A stretch of DNA of 64,000 nucleotides from Sphingomonas yantingensis (GTDB taxonomy: Bacteria; Pseudomonadota; Alphaproteobacteria; Sphingomonadales; Sphingomonadaceae). The position numbers and the translations under genes were made by a program. The stretch's first letter is position 1. Each line of letters begins with the position of its first letter. The notes beneath the pieces are model-generated. The model did no database searches and was not told the origin of the DNA. It saw only the letters and a list, made by a program, of their open reading frames with translations. Where the stretch lies: assembly GCF_014199325.1 (NCBI RefSeq), contig NZ_JACIJJ010000003.1:496001-560000 (forward strand). Direction: 5' to 3'. Positions 18,838 to 26,945 of this stretch are shown piece by piece.

Positions 18838-19671
18838 ATGATTCGCTCAGGTCTTATCGGCCGCTCGATCCAAGCGTCGCGCTCGCCCTGGCTGCACGAG
18901 CAGGAGGCGCGCGCGCAGGGGTTCGAGCTCGACTATGCGCTCTACGATTTCGACGCACTCGACCTCGCCGATGCGGATCTCGGCGCGTTCGTCGACGACC
19001 TGCGTAAAGAGGAAACCGCCGGCTTCAACGTCACCTATCCGTTCAAACAGGCGGTGATCGAACATCTCGACGCACTCGCGCCCAGCGCCGCGGCGGTGGG
19101 GGCCGTCAATACGGTCGCGATCCGCGATGGCAGGATGACCGGCCACAACACCGACATGACCGGCTTTCGCAGCAGCGTCGCCGACGGCCTGCCCGGCGCC
19201 GATTTCGACTGCGTGCTGCAACTGGGCGCGGGCGGGGCCGGCGCCGCGGTGGCGGCAGCACTGATCGACCTCGGCACGCGGCGGCTCGAAATCTGCGACG
19301 TCGATCCCGCCCGAGCCGAAGCACTGGCGCAGCGCCTTCAGGCCCGCGCGGCCGGCCGTGTCGTTGTGCGCGATCCCGGCGACCATTCGACCGCGGACGT
19401 GACAGGCATCGTCAACGCGACGCCCGTGGGCATGCTCGCCAATCCCGGCATCCCGATCGATCCCCGGCACCTGTCGGCCGCAATCTGGGTCGCGGACATC
19501 GTCTACTTCCCTCGCGATACCGCTCTGCTGACCGCGGCGCGCGAACGGGGTTGTCGCACGCTCGACGGAAGCGGCATGGTCGTCCGCCAGGCAGCCGAGG
19601 CATTCCAGATCATCACCGGGGCCCCCTCCTGTCTCGAGCGAATGTTGGCAAACCTGGACGACGAGCGCTGA
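18838..19671 (+). CDS. Shikimate/quinate dehydrogenase, NAD-type AroE homologue
   Basis: 277 residues from the ATG at 18838 (GAAGGA upstream). Substrate domain: SRSPWLH (15-20 region), NVTYPFK with catalytic K70, NTDMTGF with D106. Nucleotide domain: GAGGAGAAV, then after the second strand ICDVDPARAE, with an acidic residue where biosynthetic AroE enzymes have the NADP-binding N-R-T. An Asp here is the known signature of NAD use in catabolic quinate/shikimate dehydrogenases. It would oxidise shikimate to 3-dehydroshikimate, the substrate of the QuiC enzyme encoded in the same regulon. Transcription probably reads through from the TonB receptor. A biosynthetic role cannot be excluded by sequence alone. 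Confidence 0.88.
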   Translation: MIRSGLIGRSIQASRSPWLHEQEARAQGFELDYALYDFDALDLADADLGAFVDDLRKEETAGFNVTYPFKQAVIEHLDALAPSAAAVGAVNTVAIRDGRMTGHNTDMTGFRSSVADGLPGADFDCVLQLGAGGAGAAVAAALIDLGTRRLEICDVDPARAEALAQRLQARAAGRVVVRDPGDHSTADVTGIVNATPVGMLANPGIPIDPRHLSAAIWVADIVYFPRDTALLTAARERGCRTLDGSGMVVRQAAEAFQIITGAPSCLERMLANLDDER

Positions 19672-19757
19672 TCGCAACTTCGACCTCTTCGACCTGATCG
19701 CCGGAACGCGGCCGACGTTGCCGGCGGCCATGCACGTTGGTATTCGTCGCGCCCACG

Positions 19758-20654
19758 ATGATGCTACGATATGTGCGCCCGGCCCTTTTCATTCTGCTCG
19801 GGTCGCTGATCGGGGCGTGCTCGCCGCTCACCACCTTCGATCGGCTGGTGCCGAAGGATCGCGGCGGGGAACGCGTCGCCACCGATCTCGCCTACGGCCC
19901 GGACGCGCGCCAGCGGCTGGACGTCTATGCACCCCAGGGCAAATGCACGGCGCCGCGGCCGGTGGTAGTGTTCTTTTATGGCGGCAGCTGGAACAGCGGG
20001 ACGCGCCGCGGTTATGCGTTCGTCGGCCGCGCACTCGCGGCGCGCGGCTTCGTGACCGTCGTGCCGGATTACCGGCTGGTGCCCGAGGTCCGCTACCCCG
20101 CCTTTGTCGAGGATGGCGCCGCGGCCGTGCGGTGGGCGGCCGAGCATGCCGGCGCCTATTGCGGCGACGGCAGGTCGATCGTGCTGATGGGCCATTCGGC
20201 CGGCGCCTATATCGCCGCGATGCTGGCCGTCGATCCGCGCTGGCTAAAGGACGCGAGATCCGCCGTGAAGGGGCTGGTCGGCCTCGCCGGCCCGTATGAC
20301 TTCGCGCCGTTCGACGTCGAGGCGAGCCGTGCCGCCTTTGGCCAGGCACCGGACCCGGCCGATACGCAGCCGGTGACCTTTGCGGGAGCGGGCGATCCTC
20401 CCGCGCTTCTCCTGTACGGGACCGCCGATACCGTCGTGCTTCCGCGCAACAGCGAGGCGCTGGCCGCCCGGCTGCGTGCCGGCGGCGCGGCGGCCGATAC
20501 CCGCGCCTATCCCAAGCTCGGTCATGTCGGGATCGTCCTCGCCCTCGCCCGCCCCTTTCGAGGCCGCGCGCCGGTACTCGACGATATTTCCACCTTCGTC
20601 CGTCAGGTCACGCATGGCGTGCCCGGAACGGGCGTCGTACACGGGACGGAGTGA
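19758..20654 (+). CDS. Lipoprotein alpha/beta hydrolase
   Basis: About 298 residues. ATG at 19758 or 19761; no clear ribosome-binding site. A lipoprotein signal (LFILLGSLIGAC) puts it in the envelope. Hydrolase core: YGGSWNSG (oxyanion region, in place of HGGG), nucleophile in GHSAGAY, acid in LLLYGTADTVV, His in KLGHVGIV. The family holds carboxylesterases acting on small acyl esters. It follows the shikimate dehydrogenase gene by about 90 nt in the same direction, so it could be a further esterase of the regulon. Membership is uncertain because no operator is seen here. Confidence 0.8.
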   Translation: MMLRYVRPALFILLGSLIGACSPLTTFDRLVPKDRGGERVATDLAYGPDARQRLDVYAPQGKCTAPRPVVVFFYGGSWNSGTRRGYAFVGRALAARGFVTVVPDYRLVPEVRYPAFVEDGAAAVRWAAEHAGAYCGDGRSIVLMGHSAGAYIAAMLAVDPRWLKDARSAVKGLVGLAGPYDFAPFDVEASRAAFGQAPDPADTQPVTFAGAGDPPALLLYGTADTVVLPRNSEALAARLRAGGAAADTRAYPKLGHVGIVLALARPFRGRAPVLDDISTFVRQVTHGVPGTGVVHGTE

Positions 20655-20712
20655 ACCGGCAGCGGCAGAAGGGCACGACCCGACTGACCGGTGCTACATC
20701 AGGAGAACGGAC

Positions 20713-20994
20713 GTGATCGAAGCCCGATGGAACGGCGCATTGATTGCACGCAGCGACGATACCGTGATCGTCGAAGGCAACCATTATTTCCCAGCCGACA
20801 GCGTCGACGCGACTGTCCTTCAGCCCAGCAGCAAGACAACGATCTGCCCCTGGAAGGGGACGGCCTATTATTACAGCCTGCACGTGGACGGGGCGGAGAA
20901 CACGGACGCCGCGTGGTACTACCCCGAGCCCAAGGCAGCGGCCGAGGAGATTCGCGGCCGCATCGCGTTCTGGAAGGGCGTGACGATAAGCTAG
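20713..20994 (+). CDS. DUF427 family protein
   Basis: 93 residues from a GTG at 20713, with AGGAG ideally spaced (20701-20705). The sequence IEARWNGALIARSDDTVIVE, then GNHYFPADSV, CPWKGTAYYYSLHVDG, AAWYYPEPKAAAEEIRGRIA, matches the compact DUF427 beta-fold with its CPWKG-Y core. Length is usual for the family. Function is unknown; it is typically a stand-alone cytoplasmic protein. Confidence 0.85.
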   Translation: MIEARWNGALIARSDDTVIVEGNHYFPADSVDATVLQPSSKTTICPWKGTAYYYSLHVDGAENTDAAWYYPEPKAAAEEIRGRIAFWKGVTIS

Positions 20995-21031
20995 CCGCAA
21001 CGGCCAGCCGCAACCGCGCCCGCCGCGGGCC

Positions 21032-21102
21032 TCAGAAGTTCGCCCGCACACCGATCGCGGCGGTGCGCGGCGCGTCGTGCGTGCGGCGGATCGACGCGAG
21101 GT
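21032..21102 (-). pseudogene. Possible C-terminal remnant of a TonB-dependent receptor
   Basis: A minus-strand frame ends LASIRRTHDAPRTAAIGVRANF followed by a stop. This resembles the last barrel strands of TonB receptors, which end in an aromatic residue after G-V-R-x-x-F. No longer receptor frame continues upstream because the radical SAM gene occupies that DNA. Evidence is short, so the call is tentative. Confidence 0.3.
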
Positions 21103-21148
21103 GACGGCGCCGAGGGCGGGAACCGCCGCAAGACCGTCGAACGCGGCC

Positions 21149-22132
21149 TCAGGCCGCCAGCGGCGCCATGGGTTCGAACTTGGCGAATTGCTGGGTGCTC
21201 GGGCAATCGGCGCAGTCGCGGGGCGCACGGGTGCGCTGATGCGACATCAGGCGCTGCGGCAGGGCATCGAGATCTTCCGGGCTTCGCAGATCGTCCACCC
21301 GGACCCCGAAATGTTCGAGCGCGAAGCTGCACGGCGCGATCCGCCCGGCCTCATCGACGAACAGGAAGGTTTCGGCCACCCGGCAATCGGTGATGGGAAG
21401 CGCTCTTCCCGCCACGCTGTCCGCGAACCGCCGGAGATAGGCAGCGCCGCCGACCAACCGCGTCCCCATCCGGGCAAGCTCGGCTTGTAGCCGCGGCACT
21501 TCTTCCACGAGCCGCGCGACGTCGCCGGGCCGCAGGCGATGGTCGGGATAGAATTCGGGCCGGTCGCGCCCGCCCAGCTGATTGAAGCTGATCTCGTCGA
21601 CGCCCCATGCCGCAAGCGTGCGGCACAAGGATGCGAACCCGGCGACGTTGTCGCGCATCAGCACGATGTTGACCCGGACCCGAAGCGGCGCGCCTGCCGC
21701 TTCGCGTTCGGCCACCAGCGCGGGCACCGTCCGGGCGAGCTTGGCAAACGCGCCGGGCCAGCCACGCATGGCATCGTGGAAGTCGGCGGTGCCGTCGACG
21801 CTGATCGTCACCTCGCGATAGCGCCGGACCAGTTCGGCGCGCACCGTCGGCGAACCCAGGCGGGTACCGTTGGTGGTCAGGCTGAGGTCGAGACCGCGCG
21901 CGGCGGCACGCGCGTCCATCTCGGCGCGCGACCCCCACAGCAGGGGCTCGCCGCCAAGCCAGCTGAGCAGCACGGGCCGCCCGGTCGCCGTCCGCCACGC
22001 GCCGAGCAGGTCGATGAACCCCGCGACGCGGTCCGGGGCGACTTCCTCGCGCGGTAGTTCAAGCCGCTTGTCGTAGGCGCAGAACGGGCAGGCCAGATTG
22101 CAATGGTTCGAGACGCGCCACAGGACGATCAT
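21149..22132 (-). CDS. Radical SAM protein with SPASM/twitch-like C-terminus, coupled to pncA
   Basis: 327 residues. The 4Fe-4S cluster motif is C11-x3-C15-x2-C18 (SNHCNLACPFC), followed by the SAM-binding WLGGEPLL and TTNGT, SVDG and VNIVLM strands of the partial TIM barrel. Four more Cys (C250, C268, C307, C310; ITDCRVAET, APCSF, CADC) suggest an auxiliary cluster of SPASM or twitch type. The ATG at 22132 overlaps the nicotinamidase stop (ATGA). SPASM enzymes modify peptides or small molecules; the NAD-salvage setting is unusual. No partner peptide gene is visible. The substrate is unknown. Confidence 0.85.
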   Translation of the reverse strand: MIVLWRVSNHCNLACPFCAYDKRLELPREEVAPDRVAGFIDLLGAWRTATGRPVLLSWLGGEPLLWGSRAEMDARAAARGLDLSLTTNGTRLGSPTVRAELVRRYREVTISVDGTADFHDAMRGWPGAFAKLARTVPALVAEREAAGAPLRVRVNIVLMRDNVAGFASLCRTLAAWGVDEISFNQLGGRDRPEFYPDHRLRPGDVARLVEEVPRLQAELARMGTRLVGGAAYLRRFADSVAGRALPITDCRVAETFLFVDEAGRIAPCSFALEHFGVRVDDLRSPEDLDALPQRLMSHQRTRAPRDCADCPSTQQFAKFEPMAPLAA

Positions 22133-22722
22133 GCCGGCGCTCCCAGTCGCACCGGCGCGGTCACGAAATCCTCGGCGACGACCTGCTCGATCAGCCGCGC
22201 GATTCCGCGGGTCAGCCCCGCCGGCACCTCCACCGCGAAGCCGCGCGCCACGAGGCCCTCGATCGCCCAGCGCACGCAGTAATCGGCCGCGACGCCGATC
22301 ACCGCGACCTCTTGCACGCCGCGCGCATGCAGCGCCGCGAAGAAAGCGTCGCGCGCTACGGTCACACCCGTGGCGACCGCTTCGATCACGACGTCGGCCT
22401 CCGCCCACATGTCAAACACGCCCTTTTCGAGGCGGTAGACCGCGATCCCCGGATCGACCGCGGCGAAATCGAGCATGTTAGCCCAGCCCGGCGTGCCACG
22501 CACGCAGTGAAGCGGAAACTGCTCGGCCTCGGCCGAGGCGGGATAGGCGTCTGCCGAATGGGTGTCGAAGGTGAACAGCACCCCGGCAATGTCCGACGGC
22601 CGAAGCGAGGCGAGCCAGTGCTGCATAGGCGCGACCAGCGCATCGGCCCCGGCGACGGCCAGCGCCCCGTCCACTTTCAGGAAATCGGCCTGCGTATCCA
22701 CCACGATCACAAAGCGCTGCAT
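22129..22722 (-). CDS. pncA: Nicotinamidase
   Basis: 197 residues from the ATG at 22722 (GGGAG upstream). Cysteine-hydrolase triad D9 (VVDTQADF), K100 (RLEKGVFDMW) and C149 (VAADYCVRW). The metal ligands D53, H55 (TFDTH) and H72 (FPLHCVRG) distinguish nicotinamidases from other isochorismatase-fold enzymes. It converts nicotinamide to nicotinate. It is divergent from nrtR-pncB across a 59-nt region with an inverted repeat, and its product feeds PncB. Confidence 0.9.
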   Translation of the reverse strand: MQRFVIVVDTQADFLKVDGALAVAGADALVAPMQHWLASLRPSDIAGVLFTFDTHSADAYPASAEAEQFPLHCVRGTPGWANMLDFAAVDPGIAVYRLEKGVFDMWAEADVVIEAVATGVTVARDAFFAALHARGVQEVAVIGVAADYCVRWAIEGLVARGFAVEVPAGLTRGIARLIEQVVAEDFVTAPVRLGAPA

Positions 22723-22751
22723 CGTCGCATCTCCCACGAGCTCAGCTTGAC

Positions 22752-22770
22752 ATATTCGCGTTACGCATAT
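22752..22770. promoter_or_regulatory. Candidate NrtR operator
   Basis: Inverted repeat ATATTCG-CGTTA-CGCATAT (one mismatch) in the short divergent region between pncA and nrtR. This is where NrtR regulators usually bind. Confidence 0.5.
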
Positions 22771-22781
22771 AAGTAAAGCAC

Positions 22782-23510
22782 ATGGCGGATATAAGTGATG
22801 ATGCGCTTCTTGGCGACTATGACCCGGCGGCATATGCTCGGCCATCGGTCACGGTCGATCTCGTGCTGCTCGGCATCCGTCGCGGGCGGCTGTCGGCGCT
22901 TCTGATGCGGCGCGAGCAGCCGCCACAGGCCGGCCGCTGGGCCCTGCCCGGCGGCTTCGTGGCGATCGACGAGAGCCTCGACGCTGCCGCGGCGCGCGTG
23001 CTTCGCGACAAGGTGGGTCTAGACGGTGCCCATCTCGAGCAGCTCTACAGCTTCGGGGCGGTCGATCGCAATCCGCGGATGCGGATCATCACCATCGCCT
23101 ATCTTGCATTGCTGCGCGAGGAACAGGTCGAGGCGGCCGTACGCGCCGGCCAGGTCGCCGTTGCCGCGCTTGAGGGCGATCCGGCGGCAGCGATCGGCGA
23201 GGATCGGGCTCCCCTGCCCCTTGCCTTCGACCACCAGGCGATCCTGACGCTCGCGCGCGATCGGCTGCGCGGCAAGATCGACTATTCGGACCTCGCCTTT
23301 GCCTTCCTGCCCCCGCGCTTCACGTTGCGTGCGCTTCAGGACGTGCACGAGGCGGTGCTGGGCACGCCGCTCAACAAGCCCGCTTTCCGCCGCCGCATGC
23401 TCGATCGAGGCTGGCTGGTGGCGACGGGCCTGCGCGAGGACGAGGCATCGCATCGCCCCGCCGAACTCTTCACCCTCGGCGGCGCCCGCCGGCCGGCCCG
23501 GAGCCAGTGA
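22782..23510 (+). CDS. nrtR: NrtR-type Nudix transcriptional regulator of NAD metabolism
   Basis: 242 residues. N-terminal Nudix fold (about 20-150) with [20 protein letters not shown]; the Nudix box ends [10 protein letters not shown], so the catalytic R-E-x2-E-E is degenerate (E to V, EE to DK). That is the hallmark of NrtR proteins that sense ADP-ribose or NAD derivatives rather than hydrolyse. The C-terminal winged helix (about 175-240) contains [20 protein letters not shown] and [12 protein letters not shown]. It overlaps pncB (TGATG) and is divergent from pncA, the classic NrtR arrangement. Confidence 0.9.
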   Translation: MADISDDALLGDYDPAAYARPSVTVDLVLLGIRRGRLSALLMRREQPPQAGRWALPGGFVAIDESLDAAAARVLRDKVGLDGAHLEQLYSFGAVDRNPRMRIITIAYLALLREEQVEAAVRAGQVAVAALEGDPAAAIGEDRAPLPLAFDHQAILTLARDRLRGKIDYSDLAFAFLPPRFTLRALQDVHEAVLGTPLNKPAFRRRMLDRGWLVATGLREDEASHRPAELFTLGGARRPARSQ

Positions 23511-24814
23511 TGGTCTATACCGATATCGCAACGCGGACCTACGACCATGGCTGGCGGCTCGACCCGATCGTCCGCAGCCTGCTGGATACCGATTTCTACA
23601 AGCTGCTGATGCTCCAGCTGATCTGGCGGCTCCACCGGGGCACGCACGCGACCTTCGCGCTCATCAATCGCACCCGCTCGGTCCGTCTCGCCGACGTGAT
23701 CGACGAGGGCGAGCTGCGCGCGCAGCTCGATCACGCGCGCACGCTGCGGCTGGGCAAGAAGGAGCTGATCTGGCTCGCCGGCAACAGCTTCTATGGAAAG
23801 GCGCGGATGTTCGACCCCGACTTCCTCGCCTGGCTCAAGGATTTCCAGCTGCCGGAATACGACCTGCGCGTCGTCGACGGCCAGTTCGAGCTGCACTTCG
23901 CCGGGCCGTGGACGCACACCACGATGTGGGAGATCCCGGCGCTGTCGATCATCAACGAGCTGCGCGCCCGCGCAGGCATGGCGGGCAAGGACCGCTTCGC
24001 GCTCGATATCCTCTACGCTCGCGCCAAGACGCGGTTGTGGGACAAGGTCGAGCGGCTGCGCCGGCTGCCCGACCTCGTGCTGTCGGATTTCGGCACGCGC
24101 CGGCGACACGGTTTCCTGTGGCAGCGCTGGTGCGTCGAGGCGGTCAAGGAGGGGCTTGGCGACCGCTTCATCGGCACGTCGAACGTGCTGCTCGCGATGG
24201 ACAGCGATCTCGAGGCGATCGGCACCAATGCGCACGAACTGCCGATGGTGCTCGCCGCGCTAGCGGAAGGCGATGCCGCGCTGGCCGCGTCCCCCTATCG
24301 CGTCCTCGACGAGTGGCGGCGCACCTATGACGGCAATCTTCTGATCGCCCTCCCCGATGCGTTCGGAACGACTGCGTTCCTGCGCGGTGCGCCCGAATGG
24401 GTGGCGGACTGGACGGGTTTCCGCCCCGACAGCGCGCCGCCGATCGCAGGCGGCGAGCAAATCCTCGACTGGTGGTGCGCCCGCGGCCGCGATCCGCGCG
24501 AGAAGCTGCTGATCTTCTCCGACGGAATGGATGTCGAATCGATCGAGGCGACCTACGCGCATTTCCGCGGCCGCGTGCGCACCAGCTTCGGCTGGGGCAC
24601 CAACCTGACCAACGACTTTCGCGACTGCGATCCCGACGGCGGTGCGAGCCTCGCGCCGATATCGCTGGTTTGCAAGGTCGTGAGCGCCGATGGTCGACCG
24701 GCAGTCAAGCTCTCCGACAATCCCGCTAAGGCCACCGGCGAGCCCAAGGAGATCGAGCGCTATCTGCGCGTCTTCGGAAACGCGGATCGCGGCGTCCAAC
24801 CTGTCCTCGTCTGA
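23510..24814 (+). CDS. pncB: Nicotinate phosphoribosyltransferase
   Basis: 434 residues starting at the ATG overlapping the nrtR stop. Family landmarks: [13 protein letters not shown] near the N-terminus, [12 protein letters not shown] (phospho-acceptor His region), [32 protein letters not shown] and the phosphate-binding [11 protein letters not shown] near residue 360. It makes nicotinate mononucleotide from nicotinate and PRPP. It completes a salvage path with the divergent nicotinamidase. Cytoplasmic; regulated by NrtR by inference. Confidence 0.93.
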   Translation: MVYTDIATRTYDHGWRLDPIVRSLLDTDFYKLLMLQLIWRLHRGTHATFALINRTRSVRLADVIDEGELRAQLDHARTLRLGKKELIWLAGNSFYGKARMFDPDFLAWLKDFQLPEYDLRVVDGQFELHFAGPWTHTTMWEIPALSIINELRARAGMAGKDRFALDILYARAKTRLWDKVERLRRLPDLVLSDFGTRRRHGFLWQRWCVEAVKEGLGDRFIGTSNVLLAMDSDLEAIGTNAHELPMVLAALAEGDAALAASPYRVLDEWRRTYDGNLLIALPDAFGTTAFLRGAPEWVADWTGFRPDSAPPIAGGEQILDWWCARGRDPREKLLIFSDGMDVESIEATYAHFRGRVRTSFGWGTNLTNDFRDCDPDGGASLAPISLVCKVVSADGRPAVKLSDNPAKATGEPKEIERYLRVFGNADRGVQPVLV

Positions 24815-24982
24815 CCGGTTACCACGACGCCAGCTCTGTCGGCGTCAGGCCCGCGGTCCCAGTCCGAACGACCGCTACCGGCCAATAGGTTGGCTGCCGA
24901 TCGGAGGGCGTGCTGGAAACGTTCCGATCCGTCGGCGCCAACGACGCTGCGTCGGCCATAAAGCGGTGACGGGACGATCCTA

Positions 24983-25004
24983 GAAACCAGCCATTCGTTC
25001 GACC
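24983..25004. repeat. Dispersed intergenic repeat, CATTCGTTC unit
   Basis: GAAACCAGCCATTCGTTCGA. Matches the consensus RAACCRRYCATTCGTTCAYC found at 37275-37293, 43440-43459, 43981-44000 and 54431-54451. Confidence 0.6.
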
Positions 25005-25083
25005 ATGCCAGCCGACGATACGGCTTCTTCGGCGGCGTACCGTCGAGACGTCGCTAGAAGAGCTTTGCGAACCGCAAGTCGTG
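24999..25083 (-). pseudogene. Degraded fragment of an SfnB-like flavoprotein C-terminus
   Basis: The minus strand reads LRFAKLF, a stop, then RRLDGTPPKKPYRRL. It aligns with RFAKVGAWRLDGTPPGKPFRRLL in the remnant at 37290-37551, including the downstream CGAACGAATGG. It is therefore a short duplicate of the same fragment with an internal stop. Confidence 0.5.
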
Positions 25084-25264
25084 TGCGTTGCCCTCGAGCT
25101 AGCGGAGCGAACCGAGGTCTGAGCAGACCCAAGAGTGGACGTTTAAGCCGCCCTGGTCGCAGCCCAACTTCGGTCGTCTATTTATGTAAGCCGATCAGTC
25201 GCCATGATCACGTTATGGGGATCGGCCATCGCCGGTAAGGCTAACGACAAGCTTGAGAAAAACA

Positions 25265-25672
25265 TCACAGCTCGGAGGACAACCGCCCTTCGCGTTGCGG
25301 CGTACGGATGAGTTTCTCGATCACCTCATCCGTCCATTGGACATACTCGATGTGAAGGCCATCGGCATGGCATGCATAGAGCATCCGGCCGGTGGGAACA
25401 TCGGTAGGCGGGGTGGTGATAACGGCCCCTTCCGCGAGAAGCAGCGCCTCTACAGCGCCGAGATCGCGGACGATCAGCGGACCGTGGCTGTCGCGGATCG
25501 GAGCGAGTGCCTCGTCCGTCCCGGCAACGACGAGGATGTCACCGATCGCACCCAGCTCCCACTCGCCGAACTGAAAGCGCAGATGCGCCGGTCGTCCATG
25601 GAGCCGCTCGAGCGTCGCCAGGGTCGCATCGCAATCGTTCGAGAACATGCGGGTATACGTCTTCAGGATCAT
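25265..25672 (-). CDS. VOC (glyoxalase/bleomycin-resistance fold) family protein
   Basis: 135 residues beginning MILKTYTRMFSNDCDATLAT. Two beta-alpha-beta-beta-beta half-modules are seen: LRFQFGEWELGAIGDILVVAG, then AVEALLLAEGAVITTPPTDV and GRMLYACHADGLHIEYVQWT, with Glu in HIEYV as a usual metal-ligand position. Single-domain length suggests a dimer. Function unassigned; it stands alone, in the opposite direction to pncB. Confidence 0.75.
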   Translation of the reverse strand: MILKTYTRMFSNDCDATLATLERLHGRPAHLRFQFGEWELGAIGDILVVAGTDEALAPIRDSHGPLIVRDLGAVEALLLAEGAVITTPPTDVPTGRMLYACHADGLHIEYVQWTDEVIEKLIRTPQREGRLSSEL

Positions 25673-25784
25673 CGTTTTTCCAATCGTGGTTCAGCGCGAC
25701 GTCGAGCTAATGGAATTTGGCATCCCGGGACTTCGGGCAGGCCGGACCTGCGGGTGATGCATACCGGGTCGATGACAATAGGGG

Positions 25785-26870
25785 TCACTCTGGAACGTCG
25801 AGCGAAGATCGTGGCTCTGCCGCGGTCAATCGGTTGGCAGCCAGGCGGAACCGCTGCGTCGCCCGATAGGCTTGCATCCGCGCCCGGATGATCGAGCCGA
25901 GCGGCCGGTGCGTAAGGAGCGAATGGCCCGGATTGAACGCGAGCCGATCGTCATAAGCGGCGCGCGCCGGCGTCCAGGCCGCCTGCGGCGGCAGGGTCAG
26001 GCGCGCGACCGTGCGATAGGGGCTCTCACCCTCGTCCCATGCGACCGATGCGTCCTCGACCGGCATCGCGGCAAGGTCGGTGCAAAGCTGCACCTTGATA
26101 TCGTAGACGACGGGGCAGTCGGCCAAGAAGGCAACGGCGGCGTGCCGGAAGGCGTCGCGGTCGGATCCCGGTGGCGCCACCCCCGCCAATGCCGCCAGCG
26201 TGTCGTCGGCGGGGATCGCCGCCAGCTTGGCGACGTGATCGCCGTACCGGACCGCGGCCTGGGTATAGAAGCGCTCGGCAAAGGGATGCGCGGGCGGACG
26301 GCCGAAGAATTTGAGGTCAGGCGCCGCGGTACCGACGGCCTCCAGCGCCGCCTCCACCCCGCGCGCCGCGCGCGACAGGGTGAGGATCGCAGGCTCGGGC
26401 AGATGCGGTGATCGAGCGCCGGTCCGGCGGAACGTGCGCAGGAAATCGCGCGCGGTCGCAGCGGTGAAGGCGGGGTCGAGGCCAAGCACCCAATCCTGCG
26501 ATGCGGTCTCCTCGAAGCCGGGAAGGCGCATGCCCTCGACCCCCATCACCTTGACCGACAGGCCGCGCTGGCCCGATGCCTGGTCGGTCAGCGGCTCGGG
26601 CGCACCGGGCGCGAGCCGCACGACGGCGTCGTATCGCCGGGGCCGCGCGAACAGTCCCTGCGCCAATTCGGGGGCAAGGTCGGGCAATACCTCGAACGTG
26701 CCGGTCGCAAGGCCCGTCAGCTTGGCATGGGTCCCGTGAAAGGCGTGGCCGTGCTTTTTCCGAACCAGTCGCGCGAGATCGACCATCATCGTCTCGAGCT
26801 CGCGCATCAACGCGGGCTCGTCCGCCAGTGGCTGCTCGATCGATGCGTCGTATCGGACATAGGCGGTCAT
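25785..26870 (-). CDS. Catalase-related heme-domain protein
   Basis: 361 residues from the ATG at 26870 (AAGGA upstream). It resembles the small catalase-like proteins (SrpA-type): HAFHGTHAKLTGLATGTFEV near residue 45 corresponds to the distal His region, GLSVKVMGVEGMRLPG to the core beta-barrel and RARMQAYRATQRFRLAANRL to the proximal R-x3-Y heme ligand helix. It lacks the full length of true catalases (about 480-700 residues), so a peroxidase or fatty-acid-hydroperoxide role is as likely as catalase. It is divergent from a MarR gene across a strong inverted repeat, suggesting control by that regulator. Confidence 0.75.
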   Translation of the reverse strand: MTAYVRYDASIEQPLADEPALMRELETMMVDLARLVRKKHGHAFHGTHAKLTGLATGTFEVLPDLAPELAQGLFARPRRYDAVVRLAPGAPEPLTDQASGQRGLSVKVMGVEGMRLPGFEETASQDWVLGLDPAFTAATARDFLRTFRRTGARSPHLPEPAILTLSRAARGVEAALEAVGTAAPDLKFFGRPPAHPFAERFYTQAAVRYGDHVAKLAAIPADDTLAALAGVAPPGSDRDAFRHAAVAFLADCPVVYDIKVQLCTDLAAMPVEDASVAWDEGESPYRTVARLTLPPQAAWTPARAAYDDRLAFNPGHSLLTHRPLGSIIRARMQAYRATQRFRLAANRLTAAEPRSSLDVPE

Positions 26871-26910
26871 GCGACGGTCCTTCGAAATTTGATCCGCCGT
26901 TTGCGGATGC

Positions 26911-26943
26911 GGGAACAATTGACAGTCTCCTGTCATTGTTCCC
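26911..26943. promoter_or_regulatory. MarR operator (inverted repeat)
   Basis: GGGAACAATTGACAG (26911-26925), TCTC, CTGTCATTGTTCCC (26930-26943). The arms are perfectly complementary except for one extra base. The repeat ends two bases before the marR ATG and about 40 nt from the catalase-related start, so it can repress both genes. Confidence 0.65.
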
Positions 26944-26945
26944 GC

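Larger units (their letters stand above)
24815..25264. other. Intergenic region with repeat and gene remnant
   Basis: 450 bp without an intact gene. It contains a dispersed-repeat segment (24983-25004), a degraded copy of an SfnB-like C-terminus (24999-25083) and another repeat fragment (25126-25150, GACCCAAGAGTGGACG). Confidence 0.6.

Noticed and set aside
24826..24846. Terminator after pncB
   Set aside because: A 6-bp stem (GACGCC/GGCGTC) with no T-run; too weak to call.
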